Part shown: positions 52,778 to 60,331 of the stretch, in pieces
Position numbering within the stretch: position 1 is the stretch's first letter
Layout: each line of letters begins with the position of its first letter
Origin: Cytobacillus eiseniae
GTDB lineage: Bacteria; Bacillota; Bacilli; Bacillales; Cytobacillaceae
DNA: 64,000 bases
NCBI RefSeq assembly: GCF_017874625.1
Contig: NZ_JAGIKZ010000014.1
Location: 34,755 to 98,754 of the forward strand
Direction of reading: 5' to 3'
Notes under the pieces: generated by a model
Told to the model about the DNA's origin: nothing
The model's input: the letters and a program-made list of their open reading frames with translations, nothing else
Databases searched by the model: none
Position numbers and translations under genes: made by a program

Positions 52778-53809
52778 GTGATTGAATTTCAACAGCTGAA
52801 AAAAGTTTATAACAGCGGGGGACAGGAGGTTGCAGCACTGAATGGCATTGATTTGCTCATTAAAAAAGGGGAGATCTTTGGTGTCATCGGGTTTAGTGGT
52901 GCAGGAAAAAGCTCGCTCATCCGCTGTGTGAATTGGTTGGAGCAGCCGACTTCTGGAAAAGTGATTATCGATGGAAAGGACCTGACGGCATTAACTTCGG
53001 CACAAATTCGGGAGGTGAAGAAAAACATTGGAATGGTCTTTCAGCATTTTAATCTTTTAAATTCAAAAACTGTATTTGCGAATGTGGCGATGCCTTTACT
53101 CCTTTCTAAAGTGCCAAAGGAAGAAATAAAGAAACAAGTCACAGAGCTTCTCGAATTTGTTGGCCTATCAGATAAAGCAAATTATTACCCTGATCAGCTG
53201 TCAGGTGGCCAAAAGCAACGGGTCGGGATTGCAAGGGCGCTTGCCACAAACCCTTCGATCCTTCTATGTGATGAAGCGACTTCAGCGCTTGATCCGCAGA
53301 CAACAAGCTCGATTTTAGAGCTTTTAAGAAAAATTAATCAGGAATATGCAATTACTATATTGATCATTACCCATGAAATGGCTGTCATTCGAGAGATTTG
53401 TGACCGGGTTGCCGTCATTGAGGCGGGGAAAATCATTGAGGAAGGCACGGTGTTCAATGTCTTCTCCTCACCGAAAACAGATACAGCGAGAAACTTTGTC
53501 AGCTCAGTTATGAATGATCAAATCCCTGATTCGATTAAAGAAATCATTGAGAAAAATGATGGATTGCAAAAAGTATTTCGCATCCAATTTATCGGTCAAA
53601 CCGCGGGGCAGCCGTTGCTCTCACAAGTAGCAAAGAAATTTGATATTCACATTAATGTCCTATTCGGAAATATCACAGAGCTTCAAGGCACCCCTTTTGG
53701 CAATCTCATCGTTGAATTTCAAGGGGCAGATCGTGAAATCAATCGTGCATTAATGTACATCAACCAAGAAAAAGTTTCGATTAAGGAAGTGAAAGCACAT
53801 GCTAGTTAA
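52778..53809 (+). CDS. metN: MetN, methionine ABC transporter ATPase
   Basis: This 343-aa ATPase energises methionine uptake. Walker A GFSGAGKSS (about residue 38), signature LSGGQKQR, Walker B ILLCDEATSALD, and the C-terminal NIL domain (about 265-340), which senses methionine in related proteins. GTG 52778 follows AGGGGAG by 8 nt; an in-frame GTG at 52769 overlaps the site. Overlaps metI by 11 nt. Confidence 0.96.
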   Translation: MIEFQQLKKVYNSGGQEVAALNGIDLLIKKGEIFGVIGFSGAGKSSLIRCVNWLEQPTSGKVIIDGKDLTALTSAQIREVKKNIGMVFQHFNLLNSKTVFANVAMPLLLSKVPKEEIKKQVTELLEFVGLSDKANYYPDQLSGGQKQRVGIARALATNPSILLCDEATSALDPQTTSSILELLRKINQEYAITILIITHEMAVIREICDRVAVIEAGKIIEEGTVFNVFSSPKTDTARNFVSSVMNDQIPDSIKEIIEKNDGLQKVFRIQFIGQTAGQPLLSQVAKKFDIHINVLFGNITELQGTPFGNLIVEFQGADREINRALMYINQEKVSIKEVKAHAS

Positions 53810-54449
53810 TTTTGATCAAATTATTGAAGCACTGATTGAAACAGTCCAAATGGTAGGCTTTTCGCTATTATTCTCTGCAATTCTGGGGCTGCCATTAGGC
53901 ATTCTGCTTGTTGTTACGAGAAAAGGCCATTTGCTGGAAAATCTGCCTGTTTTCAATGTAATCAACGGAATCATCAATATTTTCCGGTCAGTCCCATTCA
54001 TTATTTTAATGGTGGCGATTATTCCCATTACGAGGTTCATTGTCGGAACATCAATCGGCACGGCGGCAGCAGTCGTCCCACTCGTTTTCTATGCGGGTCC
54101 TTATATTGCGAGATTAATAGAGAATTCCTTGCTTGAGGTTGATCCTGGTGTCCTTGAAGCAGCACAAGCAATGGGAGCCACCCCAGCGCAAGTCATTTTC
54201 AGATTTCTGATTCCAGAGGCGCTTAGCTCATTAGTATTAGCCTTTACGATTGCGACGATCGGCTTAGTTGGCGCTTCTGCGATGGCAGGGGCAGTTGGCG
54301 GAGGGGGACTTGGAGATTTGGCCATTACATATGGCTATCAGCGATTTGACACAATGGTTATGCTCATCACAGTCGGCATTTTAGTCGTCATGGTTCAAGG
54401 GCTGCAAACATTTGGCAATCTTTTTTCAAAACGAATTAGAAGACGTTAA
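53799..54449 (+). CDS. metI: MetI, methionine ABC transporter permease
   Basis: This 216-aa membrane protein has five to six helices and the inner-membrane permease EAA loop (EAAQAMGATPAQVIFRFLIPEAL, residues about 125-147). It pairs with MetN and MetQ. No signal of alteration. Confidence 0.95.
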   Translation: MLVNFDQIIEALIETVQMVGFSLLFSAILGLPLGILLVVTRKGHLLENLPVFNVINGIINIFRSVPFIILMVAIIPITRFIVGTSIGTAAAVVPLVFYAGPYIARLIENSLLEVDPGVLEAAQAMGATPAQVIFRFLIPEALSSLVLAFTIATIGLVGASAMAGAVGGGGLGDLAITYGYQRFDTMVMLITVGILVVMVQGLQTFGNLFSKRIRRR

Positions 54450-54463
54450 GGAGGAAATTAAAC

Positions 54464-55291
54464 ATGAAAAAGCTGTTATTATCGATCATTATTTTTGCAT
54501 TTGCTGTGGTTAGTGTTGCGTGCTCAAGTGAAACAAGTGGAAGTGAAAAAGTAAAGGTGAAGGTTGGGGTTAGTGGATCAGATACACGTATTTGGGATTT
54601 TGTTTCAGAAAAGGCGGCGAAGGAAGGCATTGAGGTAGAAGTGATTAGTTTCTCAGATTATGTTCAGCCAAATATTGCTCTTGCTGAAGGGGAATTGGAT
54701 GTAAATGCGTTTCAAACCGTTGCCTACTTCGACACATTCATTGAGGAGCATAATTTGGATTTGAGCCCTATTGCCACAACTGTTCTTGCACCGATGGGCT
54801 TATACTCAGACAAATATGAATCAGTCGATGACATTCCCGAAGGAGCGAAAATTGCTGTGCCGAATGATGTATCCAATATGGGAAGAGCGTTACTTCTTCT
54901 AGAGGAAGCTGGACTGATCAAGCTTACCGACGATTATGATGGCAATGGGTCTTTAGATAAAATCGTCGAAAATCCAAAGAATCTAGAAATTATTGAAATG
55001 GTTGCCGCTCAAACACCGCGAGTGCTACCGGATGTGGCAGCTTCCATCATTAATAATGGCATTGCGGTGGATGCTGGATTCACACCAACAAAGGATTCAA
55101 TTTTCCACGAGAGTGAGACAGCAACCCCATATGTAAATATAATTGCAACGAGAACAGAAGACAAAGACAACAAGCATTTTCAGAAACTTGCCTCACTTTA
55201 TCAAGAAGATGACGTCGCTGAATTCATCAAGAAAGAATACAAAGGGAATACAATTCCTACATTTATCCCGTTAAGTGACATTGGCTGGTGA
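54464..55291 (+). CDS. metQ: MetQ, methionine-binding lipoprotein
   Basis: This 275-aa lipoprotein has a lipobox VVSVAC (Cys 20) and a NlpA-family fold: KVGVSGSDTRIWDFV, VNAFQTVAYFDTFIEEH, and AQTPRVLPDVAASIINNGIAVDAGF. It captures methionine for MetNI. GGAGG precedes the ATG. The gap to the next gene (about 130 nt) has no terminator, so the M20 gene may be co-transcribed. Confidence 0.95.
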   Translation: MKKLLLSIIIFAFAVVSVACSSETSGSEKVKVKVGVSGSDTRIWDFVSEKAAKEGIEVEVISFSDYVQPNIALAEGELDVNAFQTVAYFDTFIEEHNLDLSPIATTVLAPMGLYSDKYESVDDIPEGAKIAVPNDVSNMGRALLLLEEAGLIKLTDDYDGNGSLDKIVENPKNLEIIEMVAAQTPRVLPDVAASIINNGIAVDAGFTPTKDSIFHESETATPYVNIIATRTEDKDNKHFQKLASLYQEDDVAEFIKKEYKGNTIPTFIPLSDIGW

Positions 55292-55418
55292 GAATTTAAT
55301 AAGCTTCATTTTTAATTAGAATGAATGGTTTACTAAATTAACTTTTACTAAATAATGTAAATTCATATCATTTTTTACGAAAATACGATAAATCCGATCA
55401 ATCAAGGAGGAAAAACAA

Positions 55419-56633
55419 ATGACAACCCCATTAAAAACAATTGAAGAGTTAAAAGAGGCCATTATTGAAAATGTAGAAAGCAAAAGAGCACTTTATCTTT
55501 CAACAAGCCATCAAATTCATGCAAATCCAGAAATAGGCAATGAAGAATATTTCGCTTCTGGTTTGCTCATTCAACTACTTGAAGAGGAAGGATTCACTGT
55601 TGAGAAAGCGGTCGCTGGACATGAAACAGCTTTTCTCGCTCGTAAAAAATCATTTTTGGAGGGGCCGACGATTGCCTTTTTAGCAGAATATGATGCACTT
55701 CCAGGGATCGGTCATGCATGTGGCCATAATATTATTGGAACGACAAGTGTAGGAGCAGCGATTGCCTTAAGTAAGACACTGGATGAAATTGGCGGAGAGG
55801 TCGTTGTGCTGGGTACTCCTGCTGAGGAAGGGGGACCAAACGGTAGTGCGAAAGGCAGCTTTGTGAAGCATGATTTACTCGAGGGAATTGATGCTGCACT
55901 AATGATTCATCCATCCAACCAAACGAGGCTTACAAGTACATCGCTTGCAGTGGATCCACTGGATTTCGAATATATTGGGAAGCCAGCCCATGCGGCAGCT
56001 GCTCCTCATGAAGGGATCAATGCGCTAGATGCTGTTATTCAGCTATTTAATGGAATTAATGCTTTACGACAGCAGTTGAAGGATGATGTTCGCATCCATG
56101 GCATTATTACGCATGGAGGGGATGCGCCAAACATCATTCCTGAATATGCGAAGGCAAGATTCTTTATTCGTGCAGCAACAAGAACGCATTTAAATGAAGT
56201 AACAGAAAAGGTGAAGGCAATTGCTGAAGGTGCTGCATTATCAACAGGTGCGAAGCTTAATATCATTGCTTTTCAAAATGAAGTCGATAATCTTCTATTA
56301 AATAGAACGTTTGATGAAGCATTTCAACATGTGATTGAGGAGCTGGGAGAAATAGTGGTTCTTGATGATAAGGATGGCATTGGCTCAACAGACGCTGGAA
56401 ACATTAGCCAAGTTGTTCCAACCATTCATCCCTATATCAAAATTGGGGCAGATGATCTTGTCGGCCATACGGTTCCGTTTAGAGAAGCAGCCGCTTCTAA
56501 AAAGGGCGATGAGGCATTATTAACTGGAGCGAAGGCACTCGCGCTCACAGGGCTGCGCTTAATTATTGAGCAGGACCTGCTAGCTTCAATTAAAAAAGAG
56601 TTCAGTGAAAGAAAAGCAGCAGATAATAAATAA
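55419..56633 (+). CDS. M20 family amidohydrolase
   Basis: This 404-aa metallo-hydrolase is of the AbgB/PM20D2 type. Metal-site segments LAEYDALPGIGHACGHNIIG and GTPAEEGGPNGSAKG are at residues about 88-145. The inserted dimerisation domain spans about 185-300. Substrates in the family are N-acyl or dipeptide amides. Position after metNIQ under S-box control suggests release of methionine or cysteine from a conjugate; this is inference. AAGGAGG precedes the ATG. Confidence 0.85.
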   Translation: MTTPLKTIEELKEAIIENVESKRALYLSTSHQIHANPEIGNEEYFASGLLIQLLEEEGFTVEKAVAGHETAFLARKKSFLEGPTIAFLAEYDALPGIGHACGHNIIGTTSVGAAIALSKTLDEIGGEVVVLGTPAEEGGPNGSAKGSFVKHDLLEGIDAALMIHPSNQTRLTSTSLAVDPLDFEYIGKPAHAAAAPHEGINALDAVIQLFNGINALRQQLKDDVRIHGIITHGGDAPNIIPEYAKARFFIRAATRTHLNEVTEKVKAIAEGAALSTGAKLNIIAFQNEVDNLLLNRTFDEAFQHVIEELGEIVVLDDKDGIGSTDAGNISQVVPTIHPYIKIGADDLVGHTVPFREAAASKKGDEALLTGAKALALTGLRLIIEQDLLASIKKEFSERKAADNK

Positions 56634-56642
56634 CTTAAAACG

Positions 56643-56670
56643 GAGCGATCCATCACCGGATCGCTCGATT
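56643..56670. terminator. Bidirectional terminator after the M20 gene
   Basis: GAGCGATCC and GGATCGCTC form a 9-bp stem with a 6-nt loop. It also ends the converging spore-protein gene, with CGTTTTAA on that strand. Confidence 0.75.
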
Positions 56671-56943
56671 TCATTTCCGCATCTGTTCCTGTGCCATACG
56701 TACAAGCTCTTTCACCATGTTGCCGCCGATTTGCCCACCAACTTTTCCAGCATCTTTGGAAGTTAAATGGCCATTATACCCTTTTTGAAGTGGTACACCG
56801 ACTTCATTTGCAATCTCATATTTCACTTGATCGGGATGTTCTTGATCAATCTTGTATCCTTTATTTTTCATCACCTGGTTTTTTAATTGATCCAATGCTC
56901 CCCGTGATTCGGGAACGAGCGGACGCCGTTTTCTTTTTGCCAT
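56671..56943 (-). CDS. Alpha/beta-type small acid-soluble spore protein
   Basis: This 90-aa DNA-coating spore protein has the KYEIANEVGVPL segment (the germination-protease region) and GYNGHLTSKDAGKVGGQIGGNMVKELV. The N-terminus MAKRKRRPLVPESRGALDQLK is more basic than in the major SspA/B proteins, so it may be a minor member. ATG 56943 has GGGAGG upstream. Confidence 0.92.
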   Translation of the reverse strand: MAKRKRRPLVPESRGALDQLKNQVMKNKGYKIDQEHPDQVKYEIANEVGVPLQKGYNGHLTSKDAGKVGGQIGGNMVKELVRMAQEQMRK

Positions 56944-57084
56944 CTTATGCAAGCCTCCCAATCCATCGATATATAATTAGCATGTCTGACTAACAAGGAA
57001 TCATTCCTCTATAGCAGGTGGTGTATGTTGCCAAAATACGCTATTCTATTGATAGGTGAAATTTGTAAAAGAAGGTGTAAAAAG

Positions 57085-57318
57085 TTGGAGTTGAAACTAT
57101 TATCCGCGTTATTTATCCCTGGTTTGCTCGTTCTGCTCTTCACGAGGGTAGCTTATAATCATGTGATCGCTCTAATTCTTACTGTTGCCTTAATTGCAGC
57201 TTCCGTATACAAAAGCTACACAGATTCCTTTTTCTTAATTGTGGTCGATGCCTTTTCATTAACAGTTGGTTTTTGGTACGCGCAAAGAATGAAAAGAAAA
57301 TATCAGAAGAAGGCTTAG
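57085..57318 (+). CDS. csbA: CsbA-like membrane protein
   Basis: This 77-aa protein has two to three membrane helices. FIPGLLVLLFTRVAYNHVIALILTVALIAASVYKSYTDSFF follows the B. subtilis CsbA pattern (LFTRVTFNH; KGYTET). The gene lies before uvrB as in B. subtilis, where it is a sigma-B general stress gene. Start TTG 57085 has GAAGGTG 7 nt upstream; a longer frame back to 57025 is rejected. No clear sigma-B promoter was seen. Confidence 0.85.
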   Translation: MELKLLSALFIPGLLVLLFTRVAYNHVIALILTVALIAASVYKSYTDSFFLIVVDAFSLTVGFWYAQRMKRKYQKKA

Positions 57319-57347
57319 AGATGCAAAGATCCCTAAGCCTTTTTTTA
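57311..57347 (+). terminator. Terminator of csbA
   Basis: AGGCTTAG (57311-57318, including the stop codon) pairs with CTAAGCCT (57333-57340), then seven T. Confidence 0.88.
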
Positions 57348-57379
57348 TGAAACCAAGCATAGGCCATCAGATGTTTTCA

Positions 57380-57571
57380 AGATAAGCGGAAAAATTCCGC
57401 CTATTTTGAAAACAATATTGAAAATAGCCTAAATAGACGGAAAAACTCCGGCTATTGACTAGAAAAAGCGAAAAAATACGTAATTTTTCATTGTTTAAGC
57501 GGAGAAATTCCGCTTATTCTCCTCGAAAGAGCTCTATTCTGCAGAATAAGCGGAAAAGTTCCGCTTATTTG
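57380..57571. repeat. Tetra-hairpin intergenic element, copy E
   Basis: Four palindromes start near 57381, 57429, 57493 and 57543 (spacing 48-64-50). Spacer 2 ends TAATTTTTCATTG and spacer 3 has CGAAAGAGCTCTATTCTG, in the same order and orientation as copy C. Confidence 0.88.
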
Positions 57572-57609
57572 TTCCTTTCTATGCTTCGGAGAAATCAAAA
57601 TTATTTCAT

Positions 57610-57845
57610 TTAGATGCTTTGAGGGACTTTTGCGATAATTATCTCCTCAGCCACACAAATCCTGAAGAAGTCTTTATTCCATGGAGGCTTCCCGTTAAAG
57701 TAATCGTATAATCTACGTACTAAATCATTCTTTATCCAATAATTATCCCATCCTCTAAGATTTACTAATTGAATAAGATTGTGAATTCAAGTGATGTTTG
57801 CCCATCCAAAGTAAACCGTTACACTCTTTCGACAGGCTTCTTGTT
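57610..57845 (-). pseudogene. Remnant of an unrecognised small gene
   Basis: On the minus strand a frame from about 57840 down to TAA at 57612-57610 reads SVTVYFGWANIT, a TGA (57789-57787), then IHNLIQLVNLRGWDNYWIKN, DLVRRLYDYFNGKPPWNKDF and FRICVAEEIIIAKVPQSI. The Trp/Tyr-rich text looks coding, but there is an in-frame stop and no start codon after the GGAG at 57849-57846. A 20-bp palindrome lies just upstream, as an operator would. Family not recognised. Confidence 0.45.
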
Positions 57846-57855
57846 CTCCTTTTTA

Positions 57856-57875
57856 TTAATCAAACGTTTGATTAA
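57856..57875. promoter_or_regulatory. Operator-like palindrome 1
   Basis: TTAATCAAACGTTTGATTAA is a perfect 20-bp palindrome with a central CG, the style of LacI- or TetR-family operators. It is followed on the plus strand by ACTCGACAA. Confidence 0.65.
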
Positions 57876-57927
57876 CTAAAACTCGACAAAACCATTCAAG
57901 ATCTTTCAGAAAATCTTACCGCAAAAA

Positions 57928-57941
57928 CGAACATTCGCTCG
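57928..57941. promoter_or_regulatory. LexA-box-like site 1
   Basis: CGAAC-ATTC-GCTCG differs at one position from the Bacillus SOS box CGAAC-N4-GTTCG. It lies 55 bp after palindrome 1 and about 400 bp upstream of uvrB. Confidence 0.45.
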
Positions 57942-57986
57942 AAAAAAACAACCAAGATGAAGTGCAGAATATAGCGAAAAAAAGTG

Positions 57987-58006
57987 TTAATCAAACGTTT
58001 GATTAA
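57987..58006. promoter_or_regulatory. Operator-like palindrome 2
   Basis: The same 20-bp palindrome as at 57856; with flanking G and C the symmetry extends to 22 bp. It lies 131 bp from palindrome 1. Confidence 0.65.
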
Positions 58007-58125
58007 CGATGCATCGGCACCTCTCGTGAAAAAATGTCAAAAACTGATCCATTTCGGGTGCGAAAAGGATGGAAATGGGTCGAAACAAATACCTCCCCTC
58101 TCTCGACTAACGATATGAAAAACAA

Positions 58126-58145
58126 CTAATCAAACGTTTGATTAA
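58126..58145. promoter_or_regulatory. Operator-like palindrome 3
   Basis: CTAATCAAACGTTTGATTAA keeps an 18-bp perfect palindrome. It lies 139 bp after palindrome 2 and is again followed by a CTCGACAA and then a LexA-like box, which repeats the arrangement around palindrome 1. Confidence 0.65.
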
Positions 58146-58184
58146 TGAAATCTCGACAATTTTCTACCGATCTAAATAAAAAAA

Positions 58185-58198
58185 CGAATGTTCGTTCG
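58185..58198. promoter_or_regulatory. LexA-box-like site 2, upstream of uvrB
   Basis: CGAAT-GTTC-GTTCG has one mismatch to the SOS box and lies about 30 bp before the uvrB -10. uvrBA is in the LexA regulon of B. subtilis, so this is the likely functional box. Confidence 0.7.
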
Positions 58199-58227
58199 TA
58201 TATTGCTGGTTAGTTATTACAGTTTTG

Positions 58228-58236
58228 TGGTAGAAT
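58228..58236 (+). promoter_or_regulatory. Probable extended -10 promoter of uvrBA
   Basis: TGGTAGAAT fits TG-N-TATAAT with one change. The best -35 candidate is TTAGTT at 58210. It is downstream of the LexA-like box. Confidence 0.45.
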
Positions 58237-58344
58237 GTTTGTATAAGAGTAAGTGGAAAAAATAACAAATCAGCCACACCCAGTCCACGTTCATCATGAA
58301 GATTGATTAATAAAGAAAAGAATAAATGAACTGGAGGCATTTTA

Positions 58345-60324
58345 GTGAAAGATCAATTTACACTTGTTTCAAAATATACACCACAAGGAGATCAGCCTGA
58401 GGCAATTAAACGAATTGTGGAAGGGCTGCATGCAGGGAAGCGGCATCAAACATTGCTTGGTGCAACTGGAACCGGAAAAACCTTCACGATTTCAAACGTC
58501 ATAAAAGAAGTAAATCGCCCGACTTTAATCATTGCGCATAATAAAACATTAGCTGGTCAGCTCTATAGTGAATTTAAAGAGTTTTTTCCAGACAATGCGG
58601 TCGAGTATTTTGTTAGTTATTATGATTATTATCAGCCTGAGGCTTATGTGCCTCAGACAGATACATTTATCGAGAAAGATGCGAGCATTAATGATGAAAT
58701 TGACAAGCTGCGCCACTCTGCAACATCCTCGTTATTTGAACGCAAGGATGTCATTATTATTGCCAGTGTTTCCTGTATTTACGGCTTAGGTTCGCCAGAA
58801 GAATATCGAGAGCTTGTTTTGTCGCTTCGTACAGGAATGGAAATTGAAAGAAATCAATTGCTTCGAAAGTTAGTTGATATTCAGTATGAACGGAATGATA
58901 TTAATTTTCAGCGTGGAGCGTTTCGAGTCAGAGGTGATGTCGTTGAGATTTTCCCAGCTTCAAAGGATGAACATTGTCTGCGAGTTGAATTTTTTGGCGA
59001 TGAAATTGATCGGATTCGTGAGGTTGATGCGCTTACAGGAGAAATTATCGGTGAACGTGATCATGTAGCGATTTTTCCAGCTTCCCACTTCGTTACCCGT
59101 GAGGAGAAAATGCTTGTGGCGATAGAAAATATTGAAAAAGAGCTGGAAGAGCGTCTTGCCGATATGCGTGAAAATAATAAACTGCTTGAAGCACAGCGTT
59201 TGGAGCAGCGGACTCGTTATGATCTGGAAATGATGAGAGAAATGGGCTTCTGCTCAGGAATCGAAAACTATTCAAGGCATTTAACATTAAGGCCATCAGG
59301 CTCCACGCCGTATACATTGCTTGATTATTTTCCAGAGGATCTCTTGATTGTAATCGATGAATCCCATGTGACACTGCCGCAAATTCGCGGAATGTATAAT
59401 GGGGACCAAGCAAGGAAATCAGTCCTTGTTGAACATGGCTTCCGCTTGCCCTCTGCGATGGACAATCGGCCACTCATGTTCTCAGAATTCGAAAAGCATG
59501 TTAACCAAATTGTTTATGTTTCCGCTACACCTGGACCATATGAGGCAGAGCATTCACCAGAAATGATTGAGCAAATCATTCGTCCAACAGGGCTGCTCGA
59601 TCCAACAATTGAAGTTCGGCCGATTGAAGGACAAATTGATGATTTGATTGGTGAAATTCAAGAACGTATTAAGAGCAAGGAACGGGTGCTTATTACGACC
59701 TTAACGAAAAAAATGTCGGAGGATTTAACCGATTACTTGAAGGAAATTGGCATTAAGGTTCAATATCTTCATTCTGAGGTGAAAACATTAGAACGGATTG
59801 AAATTATTCGTGAATTGCGCCTCGGTACATATGATGTGCTCGTTGGGATCAATCTTTTAAGAGAAGGGCTTGATATTCCTGAGGTCTCGCTTATTGCGAT
59901 TCTTGATGCGGATAAAGAAGGCTTCCTTCGCTCAGAACGCTCACTCATCCAAACAATTGGCCGTGCTGCTCGTAATGCAAATGGCCATGTCATTATGTAT
60001 GCAGATCGCATAACGAATTCAATGGAATTAGCGATTAGTGAGACGAAGCGTCGTCGCACCATTCAAGAGGAGCATAATCGAAAATATGGCATTACCCCAC
60101 AAACGATTCAAAAGGCGATCCGTGAATCGATTCGTGCGACACATGCGGCTGAGGAGCCGGAAGAATACAAAGCAACAACAAAAACAAGCAAGCTGACCAA
60201 GAAAGAACGAGAGAAGCTGCTTGCGAATATGGAAAAAGAAATGAAGGAAGCGGCAAAGGCACTCAACTTCGAGCGTGCTGCTGAGCTTCGTGATTTGCTA
60301 TTAGAGTTGAAAGCGGAAGGATGA
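58345..60324 (+). CDS. uvrB: UvrB, excinuclease ABC subunit B
   Basis: This 659-aa helicase-like subunit verifies DNA damage with UvrA and recruits UvrC. Walker A GATGTGKT (about residue 39), the beta-hairpin region [16 protein letters not shown], helicase motifs [16 protein letters not shown] and QTIGRAARN, and the C-terminal UVR domain that contacts UvrC are intact. GTG start with GGAGG 7 nt upstream. uvrA follows after 7 nt. Confidence 0.97.
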   Translation: MKDQFTLVSKYTPQGDQPEAIKRIVEGLHAGKRHQTLLGATGTGKTFTISNVIKEVNRPTLIIAHNKTLAGQLYSEFKEFFPDNAVEYFVSYYDYYQPEAYVPQTDTFIEKDASINDEIDKLRHSATSSLFERKDVIIIASVSCIYGLGSPEEYRELVLSLRTGMEIERNQLLRKLVDIQYERNDINFQRGAFRVRGDVVEIFPASKDEHCLRVEFFGDEIDRIREVDALTGEIIGERDHVAIFPASHFVTREEKMLVAIENIEKELEERLADMRENNKLLEAQRLEQRTRYDLEMMREMGFCSGIENYSRHLTLRPSGSTPYTLLDYFPEDLLIVIDESHVTLPQIRGMYNGDQARKSVLVEHGFRLPSAMDNRPLMFSEFEKHVNQIVYVSATPGPYEAEHSPEMIEQIIRPTGLLDPTIEVRPIEGQIDDLIGEIQERIKSKERVLITTLTKKMSEDLTDYLKEIGIKVQYLHSEVKTLERIEIIRELRLGTYDVLVGINLLREGLDIPEVSLIAILDADKEGFLRSERSLIQTIGRAARNANGHVIMYADRITNSMELAISETKRRRTIQEEHNRKYGITPQTIQKAIRESIRATHAAEEPEEYKATTKTSKLTKKEREKLLANMEKEMKEAAKALNFERAAELRDLLLELKAEG

Positions 60325-60331
60325 CGTACGA

